From the NCBI GenBank assembly GCA_025454445.1, contig JALOOK010000009.1:1-19443 (forward strand): DNA of 19,443 nucleotides. Direction: 5' to 3'. Source of the stretch: Oscillatoria sp. Prado101. GTDB taxonomy: Bacteria; Cyanobacteriota; Cyanobacteriia; Cyanobacteriales; Oscillatoriaceae. Below the pieces are notes generated by a model. The model searched no databases and was not told where the DNA came from. It was given only the letters and a program-made list of their open reading frames with translations. The stretch's first letter is position 1. Every line of letters starts with the position of its first letter. The translations under genes and the position numbers were made by a program. Positions 7,511 through 15,411 of the stretch are shown here, piece after piece.

Positions 7511-7574
7511 AGCGCTCGCCCACTTCAACACAACTCGCTGCCTTTCTCTGCTCATATCCCACGAGGCGAGCGCT
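7511..7574. repeat. 10-bp inverted repeat between convergent genes
   Basis: AGCGCTCGCC (7511-7520) and its exact reverse complement (7565-7574) enclose 44 bases between the winged-helix gene and the integrase gene. It could slow transcription from both sides, but the loop is long and T-runs are missing. Confidence 0.5.
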
Positions 7575-7630
7575 CAAATCTTACTCAAGCGTGTCCACCG
7601 GCACCCCACCGGCACCCCACCAAAAGCTAA

Positions 7631-7659
7631 GGTGCGTTCCGCGTTGAGCGTCACGCACC
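7631..7659. repeat. GGTGCGT...ACGCACC hairpin
   Basis: GGTGCGT (7631-7637) and ACGCACC (7653-7659) enclose a 15-base loop, just outside the integrase stop codon. It resembles a GGTGCGTTACGC-type repeat common in cyanobacterial genomes and may serve as a terminator for the convergent genes. The preceding bases hold a short direct repeat of CCACCGGCACCC. Confidence 0.5.
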
Positions 7660-7671
7660 CCACTGCTACTT

Positions 7672-8856
7672 TTATAATTCCGGCACTTGGATATAACTAT
7701 TAGCCCCCGCATAGTTTTGCAGAATCACTTCTGGGCTGTTCCCCACCCACTGCGCAAGAGTCACAATGTCAACATGACTCTGCAAACAGAGGGTGATGAA
7801 TGTATGGCGTGCGTTGTATTGTGGCAAATATTCAGACACTTCCCCCGCCTCAACCAGACCCTTAATTACTGCACCCCAAACCTGCTTGAGAAAGTTATTA
7901 GTGTTGATTACCTTTCCTTTCGGACTGGGGAAAACCAAACACTCCGGCTGTTTCATCTGATCAGGCAAACGAGCCGCACACTCATTGAGTATCTGGCTCA
8001 GCTGACTGTTGACCGGCAAAAAGCGAGTCTCATGGGTTTTGGTGTCCTTGCGAATCCCCATATAAACCGCCTCTTCAATAAGAATCCGATTCCCTTGAAT
8101 GTGCTTCCATTTCAAGGCTACAACTTCCTCTGGCCGGCAACCTGTATAAAACAGGAATTTAACATACCCTGTATAGTAGCTGTGTTTAAAGCCAGATGCT
8201 TTAGGACAAAATCGGTCGCTTTCAAAAGCTTGAATAATGGCGTCCCGCTCCTCCTTAGTGAAGGACTTACAGCTAACATTCCGCGATCCCGACTTTATTT
8301 CCCGAATGAACTCAGGGAAGGGGTTCTTCTTAATGAGCTTTTGCTGAACCGCCCAGTTACAGCATGCTGACAGGATTTTCAGAGTGCGCTTCACTGTCTC
8401 AGGAGCGTAGATTTCCTGTAAAGCGGCAACTAAATCCGCTGCCCTATCGGCATAGAGAAGACTGGGGCTGACTTTCTCAAACGCACTGTCTGCCACCCTG
8501 TAATAGTATTTAATGGTAGTTTCTGCTATCTGCCCTGCTTTGAAGGTTTTGTACTTTTGCCAGATATCCTTAAGGCTGTTTTTGGGGTCTTTTATGCCCC
8601 CATCCACGCTAGTCAGGGTAGATTGGGCGCTGTACTTAGCTAGGCTTTCGTCAAAATTGCCGCAGAGGATGTCTGACTCGATTTGACCTAACTTAGCCTC
8701 AGCAGCTTTTCGGTTCAGTGGGGTGTCCTCCAGCCCTAAACTCAGGTAATGGCGCTGACCGGCATGAGATATTACCAGCTGCAGCCGTCCCTTAGATACC
8801 TGAATGGACACACAGTTTTTGCCTGCTTTTTCAGGCATAGCATTTCCACTAGACAT
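7672..8856 (-). CDS. Tyrosine recombinase/phage-type integrase
   Basis: A 394-aa protein expected to cut and rejoin DNA at attachment sites for integration or excision of a mobile element. The N-terminal ~60 residues resemble the arm-site-binding domain of phage integrases (VSIQVSKGRLQLVISHAGQR), followed by a SAM-like core-binding region (about 95-180). The catalytic domain shows Arg241 in FYTGCRPEEVVAL, a Lys in KDTKTHETRFLP, Arg350 in YNARHT, WVGNSP, and the nucleophile Tyr382 in QNYAG. The usual first His of HxxR and the His of LGHSS are replaced (Tyr and Asn), a variant I have seen in related integrases. The ATG at 8856 is preferred: AGGAGG lies at 8873-8868, whereas a GTG at 8868 would overlap it. 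The 5' end points to tRNA-Gly 325 bases away, typical of tRNA-targeting elements. Confidence 0.9.
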   Translation of the reverse strand: MSSGNAMPEKAGKNCVSIQVSKGRLQLVISHAGQRHYLSLGLEDTPLNRKAAEAKLGQIESDILCGNFDESLAKYSAQSTLTSVDGGIKDPKNSLKDIWQKYKTFKAGQIAETTIKYYYRVADSAFEKVSPSLLYADRAADLVAALQEIYAPETVKRTLKILSACCNWAVQQKLIKKNPFPEFIREIKSGSRNVSCKSFTKEERDAIIQAFESDRFCPKASGFKHSYYTGYVKFLFYTGCRPEEVVALKWKHIQGNRILIEEAVYMGIRKDTKTHETRFLPVNSQLSQILNECAARLPDQMKQPECLVFPSPKGKVINTNNFLKQVWGAVIKGLVEAGEVSEYLPQYNARHTFITLCLQSHVDIVTLAQWVGNSPEVILQNYAGANSYIQVPEL

Positions 8857-8889
8857 GAGGGGTAACACCTCCTATTTTTGGGAATTGGC

Positions 8890-8986
8890 TATAGCAGTTT
8901 TCAGTTGGAGCAAGCACGGCCCAGAAACCCGGTTTCTTAAAGAAACCGGGTTTCTCAGTACCTCACAAAGGATGAAAAATGCTATA
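8890..8986. mobile_element. MITE-like palindromic element
   Basis: The element spans 8892-8984, flanked by TA on both sides (8890-8891, 8985-8986). Its ends are TAGCAGTTTTCA on the left and TGAAAAATGCTA on the right, which are inverted with one mismatch. The core AGAAACCCGGTTTCTT (8923-8938), one A, and its reverse complement (8940-8955) is a perfect hairpin. It has no coding capacity. It lies just upstream of the integrase ribosome site. Confidence 0.75.
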
Positions 8987-9063
8987 ATCTTCTTCCCCAA
9001 AGTTACCTCAAAAAAACTGATACTGTAATTGACTTAACCAATCTTCACAGGTTGTGAAAAGGT

Positions 9064-9122
9064 AGAAACCCGGTTTCGTAGGGGCGGGCCACCCACGGAG
9101 ACCGCCGAATCACCGGGTTTCT
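9064..9122. repeat. GAAACCCGGTTTC palindrome interrupted by a G/C-rich insert
   Basis: The left half AGAAACCCGGTTTC (9064-9077) and right half ACCGGGTTTCT (9112-9122) are separated by 34 bases starting GTAGGGGCGGGCC, which look like a different repeat family. Outside, TTGTGAA (9052-9058) and TTCACAA (9138-9144) are inverted. The right flank, read in reverse, contains ATAAATGATTTG, close to the left arm of the element at 2611, so this may be a decayed copy of the same family. Confidence 0.6.
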
Positions 9123-9180
9123 GGACCCTCACAGGGTTCACAAATCATTTATAAACGCTGTACTAGCTAGGTTTTGTCAA

Positions 9181-9251
9181 AGCGGGCGGCGGGAATCGAA
9201 CCCGCATCGCTGGCTTGGAAGGCCTACGTTTTACCACTAAACTACGCCCGC
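9181..9251 (-). tRNA. tRNA-Gly (anticodon UCC)
   Basis: Read on the minus strand the 71 bases fold as a cloverleaf: acceptor GCGGGCG/CGCCCGC with discriminator U, D arm GTTT-AGTGGTA-AAAC, anticodon loop CTTCCAA (anticodon UCC), variable loop CGAT, and T arm GCGGG-TTCGATT-CCCGC. CCA is not encoded. The anticodon stem TAGGC/GCCAG has an unusual A-A mismatch at 28-42 and a T-G pair at 27-43. The 3' end faces the integrase, the usual arrangement for tRNA-targeting elements. Confidence 0.95.
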
Positions 9252-9424
9252 ACCGACACAGTTAGACTTTGCAGTTGGGGTTTAGCCCCACTGGCACTAT
9301 TTTTTTCAGGCCCTTCAACCGAGCCTTCTCTATATTAACACAACCTCCAGACAAGTCAAGCAAATTTTCCAAAAAACCGGATTTGCACAGCCGGCGCGGT
9401 GCCGGTCTTCCCTCAGCCGCTCTC

Positions 9425-9452
9425 CAGATTAAGCTTTTCGGCTTTTAATCTG
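9425..9452. repeat. Hairpin CAGATTAA...TTAATCTG
   Basis: CAGATTAA (9425-9432) and TTAATCTG (9445-9452) form a stem with a 12-base loop. It may be part of the same repeat cluster as 9467-9512; no function can be assigned. Confidence 0.5.
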
Positions 9453-9466
9453 CTTGTTGGACAGAC

Positions 9467-9512
9467 GAGGCGGAGCCTCCAGAGCGGCGTTCCCAGGCCG
9501 AGCCTGGGAACG
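9467..9512. repeat. Double-hairpin repeat (GAGGC-GGA-GCCTC and CGTTCCCAGGC-CGA-GCCTGGGAACG)
   Basis: Two adjacent perfect hairpins: 5-bp arms at 9467-9479 and 11-bp arms at 9488-9512. The pair matches a repeat I recognise as common in cyanobacterial intergenic DNA. It lies about 160 bases downstream of the cyaC stop. Confidence 0.75.
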
Positions 9513-9671
9513 AGGGTATAGATATGGATAGCGCAAATTAAATCTACTCCCCCCTGGCTGACATAAGTTTTCTTAATCGTTAATCGCTAACAGTTAATTG
9601 TTACTTCTTTAATGGCCAGCGCTGTCCTGACCGACCCTAACAATGTCCAATTAACAATTGACAATTCCACC

Positions 9672-12600
9672 TTATGTGCCGGTGAGCGGGAGCTGGGACT
9701 GGTGGCCTGCTTCTGGCTGGAGGACAAAAGTGAGAACCGTCTCATCGATCCCCTTCAGCATCAGGGGGCGGAACTTAGTGATTTCCTCCTCATCGAGATA
9801 GTCCGCCACTGCAGCGGAAACCAGGATACTGCCCGGATCTGCCGCTTCTTGCAGCCGCGCCGCAATATTCACCGAAGGGCCAATAGCAGTGTAATCAGCG
9901 CGGGCTTCGCTGCCGAACATGCCCACAACAGCAGTACCCTGATGGATGCCGCAGCGGAACTGAATCGGCGGCACACCGGCACTGCCCACCAAACCCTGCT
10001 CTTGCCAGCGCTGGTTGAGCACCGCCAGAGAGCGCTGCATTTGCTGCGCCGCCGCCACCGCACGCCGCACCTGCTCGTTGGGAGTCAGCTCCTCCGGTGC
10101 CCCAAAAAGGGCCATTATCGCATCGCCGACAAACTTGTCCACTGTACCGCCATTATCAAACACCGCCAGCGTCATTTGCGCCAAATATTCATTGAGCAGC
10201 TCAGCCACCCGGCGGGAGCGCAGCGTATTTGCCAGCTGGGTAAAGCCGACAATATCGCTGAACAAAATCGTAATCAGCCGGGGTTCCGGACGCAAGTCCA
10301 GCGACAGCTCACCCACAGCCGCCTTGCGCACCATAGAAGGCGGCAAAAACCGCTTGAGTACCGACTCAGTGAGGTAGGAATTGAGTTCTCGCACCCGCCG
10401 CTCCTGAGCCTTAAGCGCCAGCAAATTGCGCACCGTTGCCAGCAGCTCCCGGTCATTAAACGGCTTAGCCAGATAGGCGTCCGCTCCCTTTTCCACTCCT
10501 TCCAAGCGAGTTTCTTCGTTCGCCTTTGCCGTCAGCAAAACCACAGGCGTAGCCTTTAAACCCTCGTCCTCCCGAATCATGCGAATCATATCCAAACCCG
10601 ACACCAGCGGCATCATCAAATCCGTCACTATCAGGTCTGGGCGGTGCTTATGGGCCATCTGGAATCCCTCCGCCCCATTGCGGGCGAGGATCACCTGATA
10701 GCCTTTCTGTTTGAGAATCCCAGACACATAAATGCGCAAATCCGGATTGTCATCCACGAACAAAACAGTCTCGTGAGTGCCAGCTTTGGGCTTAATTGTT
10801 GAGCGTTCAGCTCCAGAAGAAGCAGAATTTTGAGTTAATAGTTTAAACGGCTCGCTGAGCAGCGCTAACTCCTCAGAGTCTTGCTCAACCTCCACATCAG
10901 CCAACTCTTCGGCTGCGCGAGAGGGCAGCACACCCGTGGGCACTTCAATAATTTGTTCCGGAGGCAAGTGGGCGGTGCCGGTGGGCAGCCAAACCGTGAA
11001 CGCAGCCCCTTGCCGGTAAACCGACTCCACAGTAATTTGACCGCCGTGGATCTCCACCAGTTCTTTCACCAGAGCCAGCCCCAAACCGCTTCCCTCGTGA
11101 GACCGGCTCGCCGAGCCCTCAGCTTGGCGGAACCGCTCAAACAGGTGGGGGATTTGGTCAGCGCGGATGCCAATGCCGGTGTCTCTCACTTGCAGCAGGC
11201 AGTGATCCCCAGCCCGCTGCAGGGTGACAGTAATGCTGCCCCCCTTAGGAGTAAACTTCATGGCATTGGACAGCAGATTGTACAGCACCTTGTCAAACTT
11301 TTCCAGATCCAGGTAAACCGAGGGGCAGTCGCTGAGCTGGGTGTAAACCCCGATGCCTTTTTTCTGGCAGTAGGGGCGAAACGAATCCACCGTTTGGCTG
11401 ACGAAATCCACCAAATCGCAGGGGCGAAACGTGGGCTGCATGCGACCGGCATCGATGCGCTGCAAGTCCAGCAGCTGGTTGACCAGTCGCAGCAAGCGCC
11501 GGGAATTGCGCAGGGCGATTTCCGCCTGCTCGTAGGGCAAACCCGCACCCTCGGCAACCACTGACTCTAGCGGGCCAATCATCAGCGTCAGCGGCGTGCG
11601 GAACTCGTGGGAAATATTTTGGAAAAACTCCGTTTTCAGCCGGTCTAGCTCCATGAGCCGTTCCGCCTGCTGGCGAGTTTTTTGATAAAGCCTGGACTGC
11701 TGCACTGCGATAGCTGCCTGCGCCCCCACTGCTTGGGCCAGCTCGATATCGGACGCCGACCACTGGCGGGGTTTCGCCGTCGTGCGCAGGGAAATGCTGC
11801 CGATAATTTGGCCCTCCGACTGCAGGGGCACCACCAGCAGCGCCCGCGCCGGCGATCTGAGGGGCAAGTCCAGCACGTTGAGTTCTGGCTTGGCTTCCAG
11901 ATCGTTGACCACCACCGGCTTTCGCGACATCAGCAGCTGCAGCAGCACCGGATTGCCGCGAATCGGCACCACCGATCTGGGCAGATAGCGAGCGGCGTCT
12001 TTACTTTTGGCATCCGCCCCTTCCCCAATCGCCTGGACTTCCACCTCCTGCAGCCCAGCGTCAAAAAGTCCCACACACTGCACATACTCATCTTCCTCCG
12101 TCCACAGTGACAGGGCGCAGCCATCTGCGTGCAGGGCTTGTCCCAGCTGCTGGGTGATCGCCGCAAAAATGTCGGTCGGGTTGAGGCTGGAGCGAATCGC
12201 CGACGTGATCGTGTTGATCAGGGCCTCTCGTTTGGCCAGCGCCCGCACTTGCTCGTAAGCTCGCGCCTGGGCCAGGGCCAGTGCCGCTTGATCCGCCACC
12301 ATAATCACCATCTGCACCTCGTCATCTTGCCAGGTGCGTGGCTGGCCGATTTGGTGCAGGGCCAGCACGGCCATCAGATCCAGCCGGCAGAACAGCGGCA
12401 CCACTAGGCTGGAGCGGATATTGGCCTTCCGGCACGCTGCGGCGCGGGTGACGCCCTCCTCGGTGCCAGCCAAGCGCTCGTCCGTTTCTATATTGTGGAT
12501 CACCTCCACATCCCGAGTGTCCCAGACCGTCTGAGCCAACTCGGCACTGACGCCTGCCGGTGCAGTGCCTTGCGCCTCTCTGGGGGCGCTGGCAGCTCCG

Positions 12601-13226
12601 TTCTCAGAGGTTTTCTCCTCTGACTTGCTTCTGTAGACGAACCATTCATCTACCATCTGGTCGTCCTGAACCGGACGCAGGATGCAGCAGCTGACCTCAA
12701 ACATCTGGCCAACTGTTTCTACGATCGTCTGGAGAATCTGCCGGTAGTTGGTGCGCGAGCGAATCGTATTGGTCACCACATTCAGCAGCGATTCCTGGCG
12801 CAGGGTGCGGCAGAGCTCTCGCGTCCGGGCTTTCAGGACGTTGTGGGTGTCCACGGCTTGCCGCACGACGGATTGCAGGTGTTCGGCGTCCCAGGGTTTG
12901 GTGACGTACTTGAACACCTTGCCGGCGTTGATCGCTTCCACCAGGTCTTCGACATCGGTGTAGCCGGTGAGAATAATCCGGATTACGTCCGGATAGTGAG
13001 TGGCGGTGAGGCTGAGAAACTCCGTCCCGCTCATCTGGGGCATGCGCTGGTCGGAGATGATCACGGCAATATCTCCCTCGGCGGCGAGAATATCCAGCGC
13101 CGCCGGTCCGCTCTCTGCCCTCAGCACTTTATATTCCTCGTGGAAGGTGCGGTAAAGCAGATCCAGGTTATCCGGTTCGTCATCGACAACCAGAATTTTG
13201 GGCTTAATGTTTTCTTGGGAGGTCAT
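9672..13226 (-). CDS. cyaC: CyaC-like hybrid histidine kinase/response regulator/class III adenylate cyclase
   Basis: A 1184-aa sensor that should make cAMP under phosphorelay control. Domains in order: receiver 1 (about 9-125, phospho-acceptor D59, K110); GAF 1 (about 155-320); GAF 2 (about 335-510); histidine kinase with His540 in ISHEFRTPL, N-box Asn654, DTGIGI (682-687) and GSGLGLALV (712-720); receiver 2 (about 818-935, D869, K921); class III cyclase (about 985-1170). In the cyclase the metal-binding D991 and D1035, adenine-selecting K1031 and T1113, and transition-state N1120 and R1124 are all present with the spacing I remember for Spirulina CyaC, so it should be active and ATP-specific. 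That enzyme is stimulated by bicarbonate. The ATG at 13226 is chosen because GGAGAG lies 7 bases upstream; an ATG at 13265 has no ribosome site. No transmembrane segment is seen, so it is probably cytosolic. Confidence 0.93.
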   Translation of the reverse strand: MTSQENIKPKILVVDDEPDNLDLLYRTFHEEYKVLRAESGPAALDILAAEGDIAVIISDQRMPQMSGTEFLSLTATHYPDVIRIILTGYTDVEDLVEAINAGKVFKYVTKPWDAEHLQSVVRQAVDTHNVLKARTRELCRTLRQESLLNVVTNTIRSRTNYRQILQTIVETVGQMFEVSCCILRPVQDDQMVDEWFVYRSKSEEKTSENGAASAPREAQGTAPAGVSAELAQTVWDTRDVEVIHNIETDERLAGTEEGVTRAAACRKANIRSSLVVPLFCRLDLMAVLALHQIGQPRTWQDDEVQMVIMVADQAALALAQARAYEQVRALAKREALINTITSAIRSSLNPTDIFAAITQQLGQALHADGCALSLWTEEDEYVQCVGLFDAGLQEVEVQAIGEGADAKSKDAARYLPRSVVPIRGNPVLLQLLMSRKPVVVNDLEAKPELNVLDLPLRSPARALLVVPLQSEGQIIGSISLRTTAKPRQWSASDIELAQAVGAQAAIAVQQSRLYQKTRQQAERLMELDRLKTEFFQNISHEFRTPLTLMIGPLESVVAEGAGLPYEQAEIALRNSRRLLRLVNQLLDLQRIDAGRMQPTFRPCDLVDFVSQTVDSFRPYCQKKGIGVYTQLSDCPSVYLDLEKFDKVLYNLLSNAMKFTPKGGSITVTLQRAGDHCLLQVRDTGIGIRADQIPHLFERFRQAEGSASRSHEGSGLGLALVKELVEIHGGQITVESVYRQGAAFTVWLPTGTAHLPPEQIIEVPTGVLPSRAAEELADVEVEQDSEELALLSEPFKLLTQNSASSGAERSTIKPKAGTHETVLFVDDNPDLRIYVSGILKQKGYQVILARNGAEGFQMAHKHRPDLIVTDLMMPLVSGLDMIRMIREDEGLKATPVVLLTAKANEETRLEGVEKGADAYLAKPFNDRELLATVRNLLALKAQERRVRELNSYLTESVLKRFLPPSMVRKAAVGELSLDLRPEPRLITILFSDIVGFTQLANTLRSRRVAELLNEYLAQMTLAVFDNGGTVDKFVGDAIMALFGAPEELTPNEQVRRAVAAAQQMQRSLAVLNQRWQEQGLVGSAGVPPIQFRCGIHQGTAVVGMFGSEARADYTAIGPSVNIAARLQEAADPGSILVSAAVADYLDEEEITKFRPLMLKGIDETVLTFVLQPEAGHQSQLPLTGT

Positions 13227-13908
13227 GCACCGCTCTCCTACAGCTAGGGCAGTTAGATCCAACATTGTTTTATCAAGCCTAGGAGGTTACGAGCGTCAAA
13301 GTGGCGGGTAGGGGTACAGTCATTTTAGATTTTGTTTTAATTGGCAATGCCCGGATTAATCTCTACTGTAAAATCTAATATCTCCTGCGCTCTAGCCCCT
13401 TTGGAAATCAGTGATGCTGCCCCCACCGGCTGCAAGGCGTGCCAGTGGCTGTGGGGCAGTGGTTGCGTCAAGCCAAAGGTGCCGGTGGGGGCGTCCCCAG
13501 TCCCCAAGGGGGGGGTGTGCGCCCATTGCTGCCGCGCTCAACCTTTAACAGCGGAGGTGGGAGAATCCACAGGTTAAGCGCGGCGTCAGTGGACTTGAAA
13601 AAAGCAACCCGAATTGTCATGTCAGTCAAAGGAGCAATCCAAAGAGTGTGATAGTGTGACGTGCAGTCTGACACTGCGGCGCAGTTGGGGTCAGCGGAAA
13701 AACTGGACAGGCAAGCGGCAGGCGAGCATCTGACCGTGCCCTTCCCGGGTGCTGAGAGCCCCGCACTTCCATTGCTTGATGCACTCCTTATGTACGATCC
13801 TAATACAGCCAAAATGCCTGCAAGCTGGCTGCCTGGAAACTCTCTGATCTGACAGCCTGTGGGCGCAATGTTCTTACTTATTAAGATTCCCTCTAAAAAC
13901 TAACACCT

Positions 13909-13945
13909 AACCCCAACCAGACGCACCGATGCGCTCGTTGGGGTT
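13909..13945. repeat. AACCCCAAC/GTTGGGGTT hairpin
   Basis: AACCCCAAC (13909-13917) and GTTGGGGTT (13937-13945) are perfect 9-bp arms, with a small GCA/TGC stem in the loop. On the minus strand a T-rich stretch follows about 10 bases later, so terminator activity is possible but weakly supported. Confidence 0.55.
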
Positions 13946-14752
13946 GAGTGAGCGCCTGGAGCTGAGCTGCGCGGTTAATCAGTGAAAAACTCTCGCTCCG
14001 CCTCGGATCACTCCGTGCCCGCAGCACAGTTTGCCGGTGCTGTTTTCCCACAGGCTTGGCAGTCAAGCCGCCTGGAAGCCATCCACGCCGCTCCCGATTT
14101 GAATCGGTGCGGCTTGCCGGTCGCCACTGCGGTTGCTCGCTCCTGTGGCTGCAAACCCCCTTTTCCCTTGCAGCGCTGTTTCAGGCTGATTTTAGATCAG
14201 CACCTTAAAGGCTGGGTACAGCTCAGTATAGCAAGAGATCGGCGTGCGGATTATCTAGCGGCTGTCACCAAGCCAGCCGGGGCAAACGACAGTAACCATC
14301 TGTCCGCCGCCGGCCATACCCCCGTTACCTGTCCCTGATTCCGTCTGACGCCCCACATCCGCGCTCTTTGACTGCCCAAATTTCTCTGCCAACTGACCGC
14401 TTGCCCTCTTGGCACCTCGCCCCCACCGCCACCGTCATCTGCAGCTTCGGTGACGGCGGGACTTCCAACCCCTGCCTCGGGCGGCTCGGTTGACGCGGAA
14501 ACTCAACAAAGTTGCTCTCATTTACTTAATTATCTTGCTAAATCGCTATAAATGCGGTAAAATATCTACCTGTTTAACCGTCTGTCAAGGGGCACACAAC
14601 ATTCTGAATATTATTGTTTGGCTGGATATCTGGAAGCGCTGGCCTCAGACAATAGATTTGAGATTGACGGAAGACTTTTAAGACTGGATTCAATCGCAAA
14701 AAATAAAAATATGGAAGGGAAAGGCGGATATTTTCGGGAAACCATCTGAAGA

Positions 14753-14848
14753 TATAGCGGTTTTCTTATGAGTGAGGTACTGAGAAACCCTGTTTCTTTA
14801 AGAAACCGGGTTTCTGGCGTGTACTTCATCCAACTTAAAACCGCTATA
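14753..14848. mobile_element. MITE-like palindromic element
   Basis: The element spans 14755-14846 and is flanked by TA (14753-14754, 14847-14848). Its ends TAGCGGTTTT and AAAACCGCTA are perfectly inverted. The core AGAAACCCTGTTTCTT (14783-14798), one T, and AAGAAACCGGGTTTCT (14800-14815) form a hairpin with one mismatch. It is the cleanest copy in the window for terminal repeats, and has no coding capacity. Confidence 0.78.
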
Positions 14849-14913
14849 AATAACGGTATTTTGAAATGCAGTCTTGGCTTTCAGTACCTGGCGATCTCGA
14901 TCGCAACTGCGTG

Positions 14914-14950
14914 GGTAACTGCCAGGGTAACTGCCAGGGTAACTGCCAGG
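14914..14950. repeat. 12-bp tandem repeat, three copies
   Basis: GGTAACTGCCAG is repeated three times without interruption from 14914, with a partial extra base. The period is a multiple of three and one frame reads VTAR repeatedly, but no ribosome site or longer gene goes with it. It is more likely a slippage-prone minisatellite than coding sequence. Confidence 0.85.
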
Positions 14951-15303
14951 AACGCAGCAATCGATTTGGGAGCTAGGAACAGAGTGGCCCTTTGGCAGTG
15001 CGGCTGAGAGTTGGAAAGGGGATGCCCACAGGCAGAGAGGCAATTCGCACTGGGAGCCTTTGCGTATTCCCCACGGCGTACTGGTCGAAATGCTCACCTG
15101 TAAGGCACAATGAGGAGGAATCAAGGTGGCGACCCGCAGAGCATGCTTTCTATCTAAAGCTACTTTTAGGGCTGAGGATTCGTTACCCGTTGATAGCCCG
15201 GAGAACCCAGAGAGCGTGCCAACAGAAAATTTGCTTGAACTCCTGAGTGTTTAACTCCAGGTCAGTTTGTGTGAGTTTTGGCGCACTGCTCTCCCCTCTC
15301 TCA

Positions 15304-15335
15304 GTCAAATTTATCACAAAGTTATAAAATTTGAC
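15304..15335. promoter_or_regulatory. A/T-rich operator-like palindrome upstream of the GNAT gene
   Basis: GTCAAATTTAT and ATAAAATTTGAC are inverted around a short spacer containing CACAAAGTT, with a one-base bulge. It stands out as A/T-rich in GC-richer DNA, 77 bases before the GTG start of the acetyltransferase gene. A repressor or promoter site is plausible; the cognate protein is unknown. Confidence 0.4.
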
Positions 15336-15411
15336 ACAAAGCCTTTATGGAACGCCGCTGGCAGCTGCCCCCACAATTTAGGACGATCTCGCAAGTATCC
15401 TGATTTTAGTT

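Larger units (their letters stand above)
8857..9180. other. Intergenic region between integrase and tRNA-Gly
   Basis: About 320 bases with no gene. It holds a MITE-like element (8890-8986) and a second, interrupted copy of the same core (9064-9122). If the integrase acts at the tRNA, its arm-type binding sites should lie here, but none could be named. Confidence 0.6.
9252..9671. other. Intergenic region between tRNA-Gly and cyaC
   Basis: About 420 bases without a gene. It holds a hairpin at 9425-9452, a double hairpin at 9467-9512 and an A/T-rich patch of TTAATTG/CAATTAA words near 9580-9665, just beyond the cyaC stop. TGGGGTTTAGCCCCA at 9277-9291 followed by a T-run at 9299 could be a weak forward-strand terminator. 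Confidence 0.5.
13227..15411. other. 2.2-kb region without a convincing gene
   Basis: Divergent spacer between cyaC and the GNAT gene. Short open frames on both strands lack ribosome sites and recognisable folds. Contents seen: a GGTGCCGGTGG-rich patch near 13480, hairpin 13909-13945, a MITE-like element 14753-14848, a 12-bp tandem repeat 14914-14950 and an A/T-rich palindrome 15304-15335. It may hold decayed genes or an undetected ncRNA, but neither can be shown here. Confidence 0.6.

Noticed and set aside
7687..8370. Long forward open frame opposite the integrase gene
   Set aside because: Antisense shadow of a clear tyrosine recombinase; no protein features of its own.
1..9180. A second copy of the tRNA-Gly 3' end as left attachment site
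   Set aside because: No match to the GAATCGAACCCGC-containing tRNA end was seen to the left within the window; if it exists it lies outside.
9612..10559. Forward open frame opposite the cyclase domain of cyaC, and similar ones at 10881-11564 and 11682-12110
   Set aside because: Arg/His/Gln-rich antisense shadows of conserved cyclase and kinase domains.
14914..14950. Coding repeat (VTAR) of a small protein
   Set aside because: No ribosome site, flanking frame runs into the MITE-like element, and both strands are open only because of the repeat.
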